A DNA stretch of 64,000 nt from Facklamia miroungae (GTDB taxonomy: Bacteria; Bacillota; Bacilli; Lactobacillales; Aerococcaceae): contig NZ_JAAXPS010000001.1 in assembly GCF_012396555.1 (NCBI RefSeq), positions 248,001 through 312,000 of the forward strand, in the 5' to 3' direction. The stretch's first letter is position 1; every line of letters starts with the position of its first letter. The notes beneath the pieces were generated by a model. The model did no database searches and was not told the origin of the DNA. It saw only the letters and a program-made list of their open reading frames with translations. Shown piece after piece: positions 1-8,319 of this stretch. The translations under genes and the position numbers were made by a program.

Positions 1-704
1 TCTCCCAATATGTTTAAAAGAATATTAAGTCCAGGAATAGAATTATTATTAATGAATATAAACACACAAAATACAAGAACTAAGAAAATAATTCGATGTA
101 TTGTTTTTAAACTAAAAGTTTTATCAATTAATACTAGGACTAAATAAATATAAAAAAGGCTATGAATCGTTCCAGCGATAATCGTAATTACTATAAATTT
201 TGTTCTTTTGTATTTTTGATCTGAATATAAGTAATAGATGAGTCCATATGTTAATACGCAAAAACCAATGAAATTACGAAATTGTTCAGCAGAAACTATT
301 ATTAAATAACTAGAAAAAAAAGATAATACAAAATGAGGATTTTTAGAAAATTTAAAAATTGGAATGAAAATCATAAGTAAAGCGATACCAATTATTAAAT
401 TTCGCCAACTATAAAAGTCTAATGAGAAGATCGAACCAGCCTTCATGAGAAGAACATAACCAGGTTCATAAATAGAAGTATCATACGTAATTAAATTCAT
501 ATATTCATGTTCGTTATTTACCAGATCTGATGAAAGACCACTGAAATTACGATAACCTGCTATTAAAAGAAAGCAACCTATATATGACAAAATCATTAAA
601 AATATACTTCTTCGGGCTCGAAAGAAATTATTTGGAAGAAAAAATCTTTTTATACCGAATAAGAGATTTAATATAAATAATAAAGCATAAACAACATAAG
701 TCAT
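1..704 (-). CDS. EpsG-family polysaccharide polymerase (3' end beyond window)
   Basis: The reading frame starts at an ATG at 704 and stays open to the window edge, giving 234 residues of a very hydrophobic protein with at least six predicted membrane segments. After the first segment comes a FFRARRS stretch, then AGYRNFSGL and a tyrosine-rich segment. This layout is typical of the EpsG/Wzy-like family that polymerises repeat units on the outer face of the membrane. A GGAGG lies 6 to 10 bases upstream of the ATG, and the start is only 2 bases after the stop of the upstream glycosyltransferase, so the two are translationally close. The C-terminus is not in the window. Family assignment rests on topology and weak motifs. 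Confidence 0.7.
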   Translation of the reverse strand, partial: MTYVVYALLFILNLLFGIKRFFLPNNFFRARRSIFLMILSYIGCFLLIAGYRNFSGLSSDLVNNEHEYMNLITYDTSIYEPGYVLLMKAGSIFSLDFYSWRNLIIGIALLMIFIPIFKFSKNPHFVLSFFSSYLIIVSAEQFRNFIGFCVLTYGLIYYLYSDQKYKRTKFIVITIIAGTIHSLFYIYLVLVLIDKTFSLKTIHRIIFLVLVFCVFIFINNNSIPGLNILLNILG

Positions 705-706
705 TA

Positions 707-1693
707 TTAACCTCCATTTATAGAGTTGGAAATTTTTGCAAGAAATGTTTCGGGAGAATTTTCACCTTTATAATTATAATTAACAATCTGATCATCAATT
801 ATTTTTTTAAAATTTAAATCTAAAAAGTCATTTGTATACTTAATATGATCTTCATCAAAAAACTTTGAAGATAGAACGTTTTTATTATTTGTTACTATTT
901 TTTTATTATACATTATAGCATCCCAAAATCTTAACGTACCTCCATTTGTTTCTGAATCAATAATTTCAACAATACATTTGCAGTTCGTTACATACCCTAA
1001 ATAATCTTTATATTCCATAGGTTTTTTCGTTAAAATAAAATTTTTGTCTTCATTTTCTAATTCTAAATTCTCCTGAGTTACTACATAAAAAAGATAATTT
1101 AATTCTTCTTTTTTTACTTGTTCGTAACATCTCATTATCAAATGCATTCTTCTTCTTGATGCTCCGATAAATATTATATCTTTTTTCTCTTTTGTGGGAA
1201 TATCATCTTTATTTGTAATTTTGGAGTAGCACATTGGTAAGTATGACATATTATATTCAAGAACATCATCAGGATTATACGAACCAATATAATCCATAGT
1301 TTCTTGTAAATAAGAAATATCCAAATTTTTAATTACCCTTTTCTTTGAAATCACTGTGTCTCCAAAATAAAAAGCTAATTTACATGTCGGATGTTTTTTT
1401 CGTAAATATCTAAAAAATTTTGGGTAATACCAACTTGTTAGAAAAAGATAAATTGTAGGATTATTATTAGAAAAATTATGATCTAACTTTGAAAACCATA
1501 TCTCCTTAAATGGTAAATTAATAATATTATTAACTCTAAAAGAAAAATAAAATTTGAAAATATTTTGTGAGATACTATTCTTAAATATTTTATTTTTACT
1601 AATTATAAATACGTTTTCTAAAGAACTAACTTCTTTAAATAACATATCTTCTAGATCATTGAACCCATCTGTATAGATAACAAAATTGTACAT
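707..1693 (-). CDS. Putative polysaccharide glycosyltransferase, GT-B-like
   Basis: A 328-residue protein without membrane segments, inside the polysaccharide operon. The C-terminal half carries a FIGASRRRMHLI segment (about residue 175) and later NGGTLRFWDAIMYNKKIV. The latter resembles the donor-binding G-x-x-x-R-x-x-[DE]-A pattern of GT-B glycosyltransferases. The N-terminal half has no familiar motif. It probably adds one sugar to the lipid-linked repeat unit at the cytoplasmic face. The donor and linkage cannot be read from sequence. It is preceded by about 100 bases of AT-rich spacer and followed within 2 bases by the polymerase gene. The low GC matches its neighbours. Confidence 0.5.
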   Translation of the reverse strand: MYNFVIYTDGFNDLEDMLFKEVSSLENVFIISKNKIFKNSISQNIFKFYFSFRVNNIINLPFKEIWFSKLDHNFSNNNPTIYLFLTSWYYPKFFRYLRKKHPTCKLAFYFGDTVISKKRVIKNLDISYLQETMDYIGSYNPDDVLEYNMSYLPMCYSKITNKDDIPTKEKKDIIFIGASRRRMHLIMRCYEQVKKEELNYLFYVVTQENLELENEDKNFILTKKPMEYKDYLGYVTNCKCIVEIIDSETNGGTLRFWDAIMYNKKIVTNNKNVLSSKFFDEDHIKYTNDFLDLNFKKIIDDQIVNYNYKGENSPETFLAKISNSINGG

Positions 1694-1733
1694 ATTCTAC
1701 TCCTATTCTTAACCTTAAAATACATAACATTAT

Positions 1734-1759
1734 AATTTAAATAAAAATAGATTTAAATT
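1734..1759. repeat. AT-only inverted repeat in intergenic spacer
   Basis: Nine-base arms AATTTAAAT and ATTTAAATT flank an 8-base loop between the GT-D gene and the next glycosyltransferase. Read on the minus strand, a TTTAAA hexamer stands 17 bases before a TATAAT that ends just past the repeat, so a weak internal promoter is possible. In sequence this AT-rich either could be chance. Confidence 0.3.
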
Positions 1760-1796
1760 ATTTATCTAAGAACTTAAGTTTAGTTTTTATTGAGTT

Positions 1797-2771
1797 TCAG
1801 ATAATAGCAATAATTTCATTAAAATATTTGGACATAGTTTTACTATCTAAAGTATCATTAGGCATTCCGCCTGCTTCATTCACATATTTTCCTTTTACTG
1901 GAATTTGTTTATTTAATTCTTTTCCACTTCTAAACCACTCATACTCAACATCTAAATGTCCTATATCAATTGCCTGAAATCCTAGCAATGCCAAATCATA
2001 AGCTAATACTGTTGCAGTGGGTCCCAATGCAATTAAAAATAATGTATTTTTAGGAAACTTTCTGGCTGCTTTTAAAATATTTTCATACTCACTAAAAGCG
2101 TTTTCTGCAGGAGCTATAATTCTTTGAACACTCGAAGCCTTTTCCAGTAAATCATTCCCTACTCCGAATAATGTTGCACTTCCCTCAATAATTATAACTT
2201 CTCTAGATTCCCAAATTTTTTTCCATTTCGAAAACATTTTTTCGTGATTAACATTCTTTCGTCCAAAATATACCCGTGTAATTAAGGAATCAGCATACTT
2301 AGTATTCTCTCTTGATGTTAGTTCCATCCATTTTTTTGCATATTTCGAAAGATGAACGTTTCTCGCATTTTGTCGGACTTTTGAATAACCCTTCATTTCA
2401 TCAAAAAAATTTGGAATACCTATTAGAACATCTTTATGCGAAGAAGTAATGATTTCTTTAAGTCTCTTACTTAAAAGTTCTGAATTTTCTTGACCAAAAT
2501 AACCTTTAGAGTTTTGGCAAATCCAAGTAATTTCTCCATCACCAAATCTACAAAGTGATTTATTAAGCTCTCCTAAAGCCATGAAGACATCATCATCAGA
2601 ATAGAATTTATTTTTTTTCAATTCTCTAAAAATTTTATTATTCTTTAAAAGAAAATATCTTAAGAGGTAAAATTTTGAAACGGGAACTGCATATCCATAG
2701 TGATATATTTTAATAATAATCTTACCGATTTTAGATTTTTGAAGTTTTGTCTTAATGTTAATGACTGACAT
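1797..2771 (-). CDS. GT-D fold glycosyltransferase (DUF1792 family)
   Basis: A 324-residue protein whose central part carries LCRFGDGEITWI (about residues 73-84). The D-x-E in this signature is the metal/donor-binding motif of the DUF1792 GT-D fold first described in streptococcal adhesin glycosylation. Later segments such as IIEGSATLFGVGNDLL, ALGPTATVLAYDLALLG and DIGHLDVEYEW fit the conserved C-terminal half of the family. It probably transfers a hexose in repeat-unit assembly. Its start follows the upstream GT4 stop by 4 bases, and the ribosome site (GATAGGTAG) overlaps the end of that gene, so the two are cotranscribed. Sugar specificity is unknown. Confidence 0.8.
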   Translation of the reverse strand: MSVINIKTKLQKSKIGKIIIKIYHYGYAVPVSKFYLLRYFLLKNNKIFRELKKNKFYSDDDVFMALGELNKSLCRFGDGEITWICQNSKGYFGQENSELLSKRLKEIITSSHKDVLIGIPNFFDEMKGYSKVRQNARNVHLSKYAKKWMELTSRENTKYADSLITRVYFGRKNVNHEKMFSKWKKIWESREVIIIEGSATLFGVGNDLLEKASSVQRIIAPAENAFSEYENILKAARKFPKNTLFLIALGPTATVLAYDLALLGFQAIDIGHLDVEYEWFRSGKELNKQIPVKGKYVNEAGGMPNDTLDSKTMSKYFNEIIAII

Positions 2772-2775
2772 TTTA

Positions 2776-3963
2776 CTACCTATCCATTTCTATATTTTCT
2801 ACATATTTTTTGTAACTTTGAAATATTATTTTTCTTCTATTTTCAATATCTTCTAACCTATATTTCTTTGCTACTTTAAAGTTTTTTTTTGCTTCTAGTA
2901 TCATCTCATCTATTTTTAATAGGTCACTTATAGAATTTACAATTTGATCAATATCATTTGGGTTAAATAAACGTTTACTTGATAAGAGCTCTGGTATTCC
3001 TGCGATATTAGATCCAAGTGAAGGACAGCCAGTACTCATCGCTTCGATCATCGAACGAGGTAGACCTTCTTGTTTACTAGGCTGAATATATATGTCTAGC
3101 ATTTTATACCATTCAAAGATTTCATCTTTGGTTAATGTTCCAACTAAATTTAATTGTTCTAAGACTCCGTATTTCTTTGCCTCTTCTTTTAAAAATTCTC
3201 CAGTTCCCGGTCCGACAACTTGAAATTCTGCATTAATTCCATTAGATTTAAGCTTTTTTATTGCTCGAATTACTAAATGCTCTCCCTTATATTTAACATC
3301 TATAGAATTTACAGCTTGACCAAGAACAATTGTTCGAGTATTCATAGCTTGGATTTTCTCTATCCTCTCATTGATTACATTTTCGTCAGTTTCATTTAAA
3401 TATACATTTGAGCAAACGGAAGAAATTCCATTATTTGGATAACGGCGTTGCAAAAAAAATTCAGTAACATAAGTAGCGAAATTAGCATTTTTGACATATT
3501 TTTTTTCATTCCAGTACATTAATGGAGCAGCAATTTTACCTAATAATCCATGATTCCAATATGAATCCCATGCACATCCTCCAACTTCTACTAAATAGGG
3601 AATATTTAACTTTCTTGCAGTTTTTAATACAGAATTGGAAGTTGTACTAGGCATTCTAGCAAATATTAAGTCAACTTCTCTCATAACATTTATTATATTT
3701 TTTTCAAAACTGTACTTATCAAGTAAAAAACCTCGGATTGTGTTGAAGTTTTCAACTTCTATTACTTCTAAATTATCTAATGAAAGGGGATTCATATTCA
3801 TTTCGACGAATGTCTTATCAAGATTATATGTTCGGACAACAACGATTAACTTATCGACTACTTGAAGATATCTTTTGAACATTTCATTAGTAAGAGTAAT
3901 ACTACAATAAACACCATTTTTATCTTTATACATTGGCCCATCAAAACTGAAAAGTCCAATCAT
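2776..3963 (-). CDS. Glycosyltransferase family 4
   Basis: A GT-B fold retaining glycosyltransferase of about 395 residues. The C-terminal domain shows KYKGEHLVIRAIKKL, VGPGTGEFL and then IYIQPSKQEGLPRSMIEAMS, which contains the E-x7-E donor-binding motif of GT4, followed by GCPSLGSNIAGIPELL. The reading frame can be extended to a GTG at 3978, but the ATG at 3963 is chosen because GGAGG sits 7 bases before it. The start overlaps the stop of the upstream acetyltransferase gene (TAATG), so the pair is translationally coupled. It acts in the cytoplasm on the lipid-linked repeat unit; the donor cannot be assigned. Confidence 0.85.
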   Translation of the reverse strand: MIGLFSFDGPMYKDKNGVYCSITLTNEMFKRYLQVVDKLIVVVRTYNLDKTFVEMNMNPLSLDNLEVIEVENFNTIRGFLLDKYSFEKNIINVMREVDLIFARMPSTTSNSVLKTARKLNIPYLVEVGGCAWDSYWNHGLLGKIAAPLMYWNEKKYVKNANFATYVTEFFLQRRYPNNGISSVCSNVYLNETDENVINERIEKIQAMNTRTIVLGQAVNSIDVKYKGEHLVIRAIKKLKSNGINAEFQVVGPGTGEFLKEEAKKYGVLEQLNLVGTLTKDEIFEWYKMLDIYIQPSKQEGLPRSMIEAMSTGCPSLGSNIAGIPELLSSKRLFNPNDIDQIVNSISDLLKIDEMILEAKKNFKVAKKYRLEDIENRRKIIFQSYKKYVENIEMDR

Positions 3964-4550
3964 TAAACACGCCTCCACTCATTAAGCTCTTCATCGAATA
4001 TTTTTAAAATTTTAGCAGGTATTCCACCTGCTATAACTTGACTAGGTATATCACTTGTAACTACACTATTTGCAGCAATAATACTACCTTTACCTATGCT
4101 ACATCCCTTCTGAACAACGACACCTTCGCCTATCCAAACATTATCATTAATATTAATTTCTTTAGTTGATAGTTTCCTACTATTAGGTGAAGTAAATGGA
4201 TTATCTTGAATATTTCCATCGTATGTTCCATGAGAATTATCTATTATAAGAACTCTGGAACCTATTAATACATTAGATCCAATATTAATCTTTTCACAAC
4301 ATGATATCCTTACATTATCACCCATATTTATATTGTTATTAAAAGTTAATATTTTACTATAGTGTTTACCTAAAACATCAATTCTACAATTATATCCTGT
4401 AGTTAAATTGTTTCCGAAATTAATATACTTTTTACCACGTATTATAATCGGAAATCTAATTAATCTAGCATTTGGAAATAACAATTTAGTTTTAAACAGG
4501 TTATATATATTTTTTAATATTTCTGTAAAACCATAGTTTGATTTTCTCAT
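3963..4550 (-). CDS. Hexapeptide-repeat acyltransferase (O-acetyltransferase)
   Basis: A left-handed beta-helix acyltransferase of about 195 residues. Imperfect [LIV]-G-x4 repeats run from residue 50 to the end. They include NINMGDNVRIS, INIGSNVLIGSRV, the DNSHGTYDG loop with the expected catalytic histidine, NVWIGEGVVVQKGCSIGKG and the closing GGIPAKILK. The family moves acetyl groups from acetyl-CoA to sugars, here probably O-acetylating the repeat unit. An in-frame ATG lies 12 bases upstream at 4562, but GGAGG immediately before the ATG at 4550 favours the latter. Its stop overlaps the start of the downstream GT4 gene by one base. Confidence 0.85.
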   Translation of the reverse strand: MRKSNYGFTEILKNIYNLFKTKLLFPNARLIRFPIIIRGKKYINFGNNLTTGYNCRIDVLGKHYSKILTFNNNINMGDNVRISCCEKINIGSNVLIGSRVLIIDNSHGTYDGNIQDNPFTSPNSRKLSTKEININDNVWIGEGVVVQKGCSIGKGSIIAANSVVTSDIPSQVIAGGIPAKILKIFDEELNEWRRV

Positions 4551-4575
4551 TTTTGCCTCCATTAAATAATATCAC

Positions 4576-5481
4576 CTATTTTTTTTTGATGGGTAGATTA
4601 AGCCACGAGCCAAAAAGTTCATCCCAATTCATCGGATTAAAAGGTACAAGTCCACTAAAATGAAAAAAGGTCATTTCTCCGAAATAAATTTTTCCATCAA
4701 CCTCGTAAAAATCTACTCTAAGATGTGGACATCCAAAGGATATTTTTTCTGCTAATTCGATCATCTTATTAAAATGTTCAGGTTTATTTGGAACAACAAA
4801 TGCATTAGGATGACCGTTTATAAGATTTAAATGATTAAAATTTAAATCAAAAAAATCGAATTTAGTTTCTTCATTGGCATTACCTCTATCACTTGCTATA
4901 AACATTGCCTTCACTTTACCATTGAACGTGAAAAATTTATAGTCTTTTAAATCATGGTCTCGATCACTTTCTATATATTTCTCAGCAATAATACGAGGTT
5001 TGATATCCTTATAAGGCCACTCTCTCCCTTTTAAAAAATAATCACATTTAATCGATTTAATAATTTTTTCTTTCGCATTTTCTAAGTCTAACTTTGATTT
5101 ATCTTTGCATATTATTAGACCTCCAGAATCATGAGTACATTTGAGAACAAATTTATTTGGTAATTCATTAAAATTTATTTCCTCAAAGCTATCCCATACT
5201 CCTAGTGTTGGAATTGTATATTCATTACCAATAATTTCTGCAACATACTCCTTTGCCTCAAACTTATCCACCATTTTTTTATAAATTGGTTTTCTGTCAT
5301 ATAATTTTAGCCATTGAAGCTTTTCATTAAAAGTTTTTGGGTTTCGCAAATCTAATGTGTAACCAGTATAACCTTTAAAAATAAATTTCAAATATAGTTT
5401 GTCTGGTAAAAATTTAGAAATAAACGTATTATGCATTAAAAATACTGAAATGAGATAGGAAAAGGAGAATTTCCGACGCAT
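4576..5481 (-). CDS. TupA-like ATP-grasp protein
   Basis: A 301-residue protein with the start region and body typical of the TupA-like ATP-grasp family: NPKTFNEKLQWLKLYDR, FVLKCTHDSGG, RIIAEKYIE, LKDYKFFTFNGK, then HLRVDFYEVDGKIYFGEMTF with the metal-binding acidic residues. Members are frequent in capsule and teichuronopeptide loci and are thought to join an amino acid or similar group to the polysaccharide through an acyl-phosphate intermediate. The substrate is unknown. GGAGG stands 9 bases before the ATG. About 130 bases of AT-rich spacer separate it from the preceding GT4 gene. Confidence 0.8.
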   Translation of the reverse strand: MRRKFSFSYLISVFLMHNTFISKFLPDKLYLKFIFKGYTGYTLDLRNPKTFNEKLQWLKLYDRKPIYKKMVDKFEAKEYVAEIIGNEYTIPTLGVWDSFEEINFNELPNKFVLKCTHDSGGLIICKDKSKLDLENAKEKIIKSIKCDYFLKGREWPYKDIKPRIIAEKYIESDRDHDLKDYKFFTFNGKVKAMFIASDRGNANEETKFDFFDLNFNHLNLINGHPNAFVVPNKPEHFNKMIELAEKISFGCPHLRVDFYEVDGKIYFGEMTFFHFSGLVPFNPMNWDELFGSWLNLPIKKK

Positions 5482-5615
5482 TTTTAGTAACCTCCATCTT
5501 TTAATAATTGTTTTCTTTTTAAATTATTACACTATTTTAAATTAAATCTTTAAATTATGTTTAATTTAATTTTCTATTTCGAAGTAAAGCGATATTTTAA
5601 TTAATTTTCATTTTT
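5482..5615. other. AT-rich intergenic spacer
   Basis: This 134-base spacer is almost entirely A and T and contains no reading frame with a ribosome site. A weak minus-strand internal promoter for the ATP-grasp gene is possible, but nothing separates it from background in sequence of this composition. Confidence 0.4.
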
Positions 5616-6725
5616 TTAAATGATTTTATCTAATTTTTTAAAGAAAGCTTTAGATGAAAATAATTCTTCGTATAGATTTAGTGCATTCCTTCTTTTAACT
5701 AAATTGTCTTTGTTAAAGATTATTTTTTTCTCAAATTCCTTTAAATTTAAATCCATTACATTTAAGCCAACATCATAATTTTCCACAATTTTTGAAGTAT
5801 CTGAAGGAATATTATTTAAAATAGGAAGTCCATGTTGAAAGTAGTCAATTGATTTCATTGTTAGTCCAACACATACGCTACTTTTCATAATATTTAATCC
5901 GAAATGGCATTTATCAAATATATCTTGTTTGAGTTGAGGATCATATATTTTTCCATAATATATAACATTTGCCCCACTCAATTTCGCTTCTTTAATTAGT
6001 TCTTGTTTACTCTCGCCATCCCCAATTATATGAAGTGTTACTGGTTTGACATTTTTTATAGCTTCAATAATTTCTTTTATTTTAGTAATATCAATAAGAT
6101 TATTAATTGATCCTAAGTACGCTAAATTTATTTTTTTTTCACTTAATTGAGCTTTCCTAACCAATTTAATTTCTTTTTTAGCGAGATATATTGTTTGAGT
6201 TTTAGTATTTTTTAAAGCGTCACTCAATACTGTTTGATATAATTCACATTCTGTAATTACATGGTCAGCATATTTGAAGCAATTATCTCTCATTTTACCC
6301 CAAAAAGTAAATGGTGGAAGAGTCTTAAACTTTTCAATAGGTAAAGTTTCTGGCCATAAATCAATTATATCTAATATAAGTTTCATCTTTCTATTTCTTT
6401 TTTTATATTTTGAAGCAAACAAAGCTAAAGAATTTGGCGGTACAAACGTATATAAGAGATCAGGTTGTATTTTTTCAATAACTTTAAAAGAATCCTTACC
6501 ATATTTATAGTGGGAGTATAACCTTGTTAATGATAAATTCTTGAAATATGGCTTAGATTTAACAAAAATATAATCATTTTTTAATTGTTGTCTTGAAGTT
6601 TTTTTAATATGCATGAAATCTGATTGAATAACAGTTACCTCATATCCCTTTCTTAGGAAACACTCATGAACTAAATCAACTCTATCCTCATAAGTGTCAA
6701 AGCAATTTACTATAACTGCCTTCAT
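5616..6725 (-). CDS. Glycosyltransferase family 4
   Basis: A 369-residue GT-B type glycosyltransferase. The N-terminal domain contains IQPDLLYTFVPPNSLALFA and LILDIIDLWPETLPIEKF, a stretch common in WbuB/WbnK-like transferases of O-antigen and capsule loci. The C-terminal domain has NLAYLGSINNLIDI, LHIIGDGESKQELI and VGLTMKSIDYFQHGLPILN, where the usual E-x7-E region is altered to K-x-x-D. It starts 2 bases after the stop of the SDR gene, within one operon. Probably cytoplasmic or membrane-associated; sugar specificity is unknown. Confidence 0.8.
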   Translation of the reverse strand: MKAVIVNCFDTYEDRVDLVHECFLRKGYEVTVIQSDFMHIKKTSRQQLKNDYIFVKSKPYFKNLSLTRLYSHYKYGKDSFKVIEKIQPDLLYTFVPPNSLALFASKYKKRNRKMKLILDIIDLWPETLPIEKFKTLPPFTFWGKMRDNCFKYADHVITECELYQTVLSDALKNTKTQTIYLAKKEIKLVRKAQLSEKKINLAYLGSINNLIDITKIKEIIEAIKNVKPVTLHIIGDGESKQELIKEAKLSGANVIYYGKIYDPQLKQDIFDKCHFGLNIMKSSVCVGLTMKSIDYFQHGLPILNNIPSDTSKIVENYDVGLNVMDLNLKEFEKKIIFNKDNLVKRRNALNLYEELFSSKAFFKKLDKII

Positions 6726-6727
6726 AA

Positions 6728-7597
6728 CTATCTCAACTCCAGTTCAGTTAATACAATTGTTTCTCTAAAATTTCTAACTTGATAATTAGCCCAATCATAG
6801 TTGCTCAGTGACTTGACATAGAATAAATTTCCAAATATCTTTTTTACTAGTACAATTTTAAGGGATATTAAAATGAAAGTATTAAACATTTTTGTTAAAA
6901 CTATCTTCTTCCCATGAACTTCACCTATCATTTTTACCATATCACTAGTTTTAATATAATTTTCGTTTTGCGGAAAAAACAATCCTTTTTTCTCAAATTC
7001 AATTAATAATTTAATAAATTCGCTAAGATTGTCTATATGAAGCATACTACGTTTATTATTAAAGTTAGGGAAAACAGGTAATACTTGGGCTGCTTTTGAT
7101 AATTTAGGATAATTTCCTTTAGACCCTTTTCCGTATATCATAGGTGGTCTTAAAATAACAACTTTGAAGTTTTCATCTGATAAAGGCATAATCCCATTCT
7201 CAGCTTTAATTTTTGAATCCCCATATGGATCTTTTGAGTAGGGAATGGTGTCTTTTGTTATTTCACCGTTATTTAGTTTACTTGAAGAATATATAATGAT
7301 TGAGCTCATAAAGATAAATTGTTTAACGCCATTTTTTTTGGCATGGTTTGCAATCTCAATGGTCAAATCCGTGTTGACTTTATAATATAAGTCACTCTGA
7401 CTCTTTTTGGCATTGGCATGTGCAATCCCTGCCACATGAAAGACCACATCGTATTGACTAAAATCTGCTTCTTTCCACTTGTCGTTTCTAGTATCAACTT
7501 CATCAATGATCAAATCATAATTATTTTCTTTGCAGTATTTTATAAAGGAAGTACCAATATAAGAATCTTTCCCAGTTATTAGGACCTTTTTAGTCAA
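6728..7597 (-). CDS. NAD-dependent epimerase/dehydratase (extended SDR)
   Basis: A 289-residue extended short-chain dehydrogenase. The N-terminal Rossmann motif is VLITGKDSYIG (residues 5-15), followed by VVFHVAGIAH, the FMSSIIIYS strand and the catalytic pair Tyr125 and Lys129 in YGDSK. Such enzymes in capsule loci usually epimerise or reduce nucleotide-activated sugars, for example at C4 of UDP-HexNAc. The product here cannot be named. The gene overlaps the upstream sugar transferase by 8 bases, showing translational coupling between precursor synthesis and priming. Base composition is intermediate between the AT-rich cassette and the core chromosome. Confidence 0.8.
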   Translation of the reverse strand: MTKKVLITGKDSYIGTSFIKYCKENNYDLIIDEVDTRNDKWKEADFSQYDVVFHVAGIAHANAKKSQSDLYYKVNTDLTIEIANHAKKNGVKQFIFMSSIIIYSSSKLNNGEITKDTIPYSKDPYGDSKIKAENGIMPLSDENFKVVILRPPMIYGKGSKGNYPKLSKAAQVLPVFPNFNNKRSMLHIDNLSEFIKLLIEFEKKGLFFPQNENYIKTSDMVKMIGEVHGKKIVLTKMFNTFILISLKIVLVKKIFGNLFYVKSLSNYDWANYQVRNFRETIVLTELELR

Positions 7598-8210
7598 TTT
7601 CCTTCACTTCCTTTGCAGCTAAACTTCCTGTCCCACCCTCAACTACTCCATCACTCTTAAAGACAGAAATGATTGTTCCAATTATACAACGAATATCCAT
7701 AATTAAGCCTTGTTTTTTAACATATTCTCCATCTAACTTAGCTTTTAATGGAATTTCTAATTCATCCCGTCCATTAATTTGAGCCCAGCCAGATAAGCCA
7801 ACGGGAACGTCATTTGCCCCATACTTATCTCGTTCTTCAATTAAGTCATACTGATTCCACAAGGCTGGTCGTGGTCCTATAATTGCCATATCCCCTTTTA
7901 GTATATTGATTAATTGAGGCAATTCATCCAGACTCGTTTTCCTTAAAAATTTACCCACTTTAGTAATATATTGATCGGGATTACCTAATAAATGAGTTGG
8001 TGTGTCCTTGGGCGTATCAATATACATGGTTCTGAATTTCAAAATATTAAAATGACTCTTATGGATCCCTACGCGTTTTTGTTTAAATAGGATAGGCCCA
8101 GGCGAATCCATTTTAATCGCGATAATCAAAATTAAAATTAACGGGGATAAAATAATTAAGGCCATCAAGGATAGAATAAAGCCTATTATTCTTTTAAAGA
8201 TTAAATACAT
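7590..8210 (-). CDS. Priming sugar-phosphate transferase (bacterial sugar transferase family)
   Basis: First gene of the polysaccharide operon. It encodes about 206 residues with one N-terminal hydrophobic hairpin and then SPGPILFKQKRVG, FNILKFRTM, LRKTSLDELPQLINILKGD and MAIIGPRPAL. These are the signature blocks of the PF02397 family, which move hexose-1-phosphate from a UDP-sugar to undecaprenyl phosphate to start a repeat unit. The frame opens earlier (8240), but the ATG at 8210 has a GAGGAG 7 bases upstream and begins directly at the membrane helix, so it is preferred. A promoter is visible at 8248-8275. The sugar is not determinable. Confidence 0.9.
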   Translation of the reverse strand: MYLIFKRIIGFILSLMALIILSPLILILIIAIKMDSPGPILFKQKRVGIHKSHFNILKFRTMYIDTPKDTPTHLLGNPDQYITKVGKFLRKTSLDELPQLINILKGDMAIIGPRPALWNQYDLIEERDKYGANDVPVGLSGWAQINGRDELEIPLKAKLDGEYVKKQGLIMDIRCIIGTIISVFKSDGVVEGGTGSLAAKEVKEID

Positions 8211-8247
8211 GTCGCTACTCCTCATTATGATAATATTCACCGTTAAA

Positions 8248-8275
8248 AGTATAACACAAGAAATCTCATTTTGAA
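8248..8275 (-). promoter_or_regulatory. Promoter of the polysaccharide operon
   Basis: On the minus strand, TTCAAA and TATACT are separated by 16 bases. The -10 is preceded by TGT, making it an extended -10. It lies about 38 bases upstream of the sugar-transferase start. No terminator is obvious between the preceding acyltransferase gene and this promoter, so some read-through from the satD operon is possible. Confidence 0.55.
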
Positions 8276-8319
8276 GGCATTCTTTGTTTTTCTTTCAAAT
8301 ATTACAATTATTACATAAC

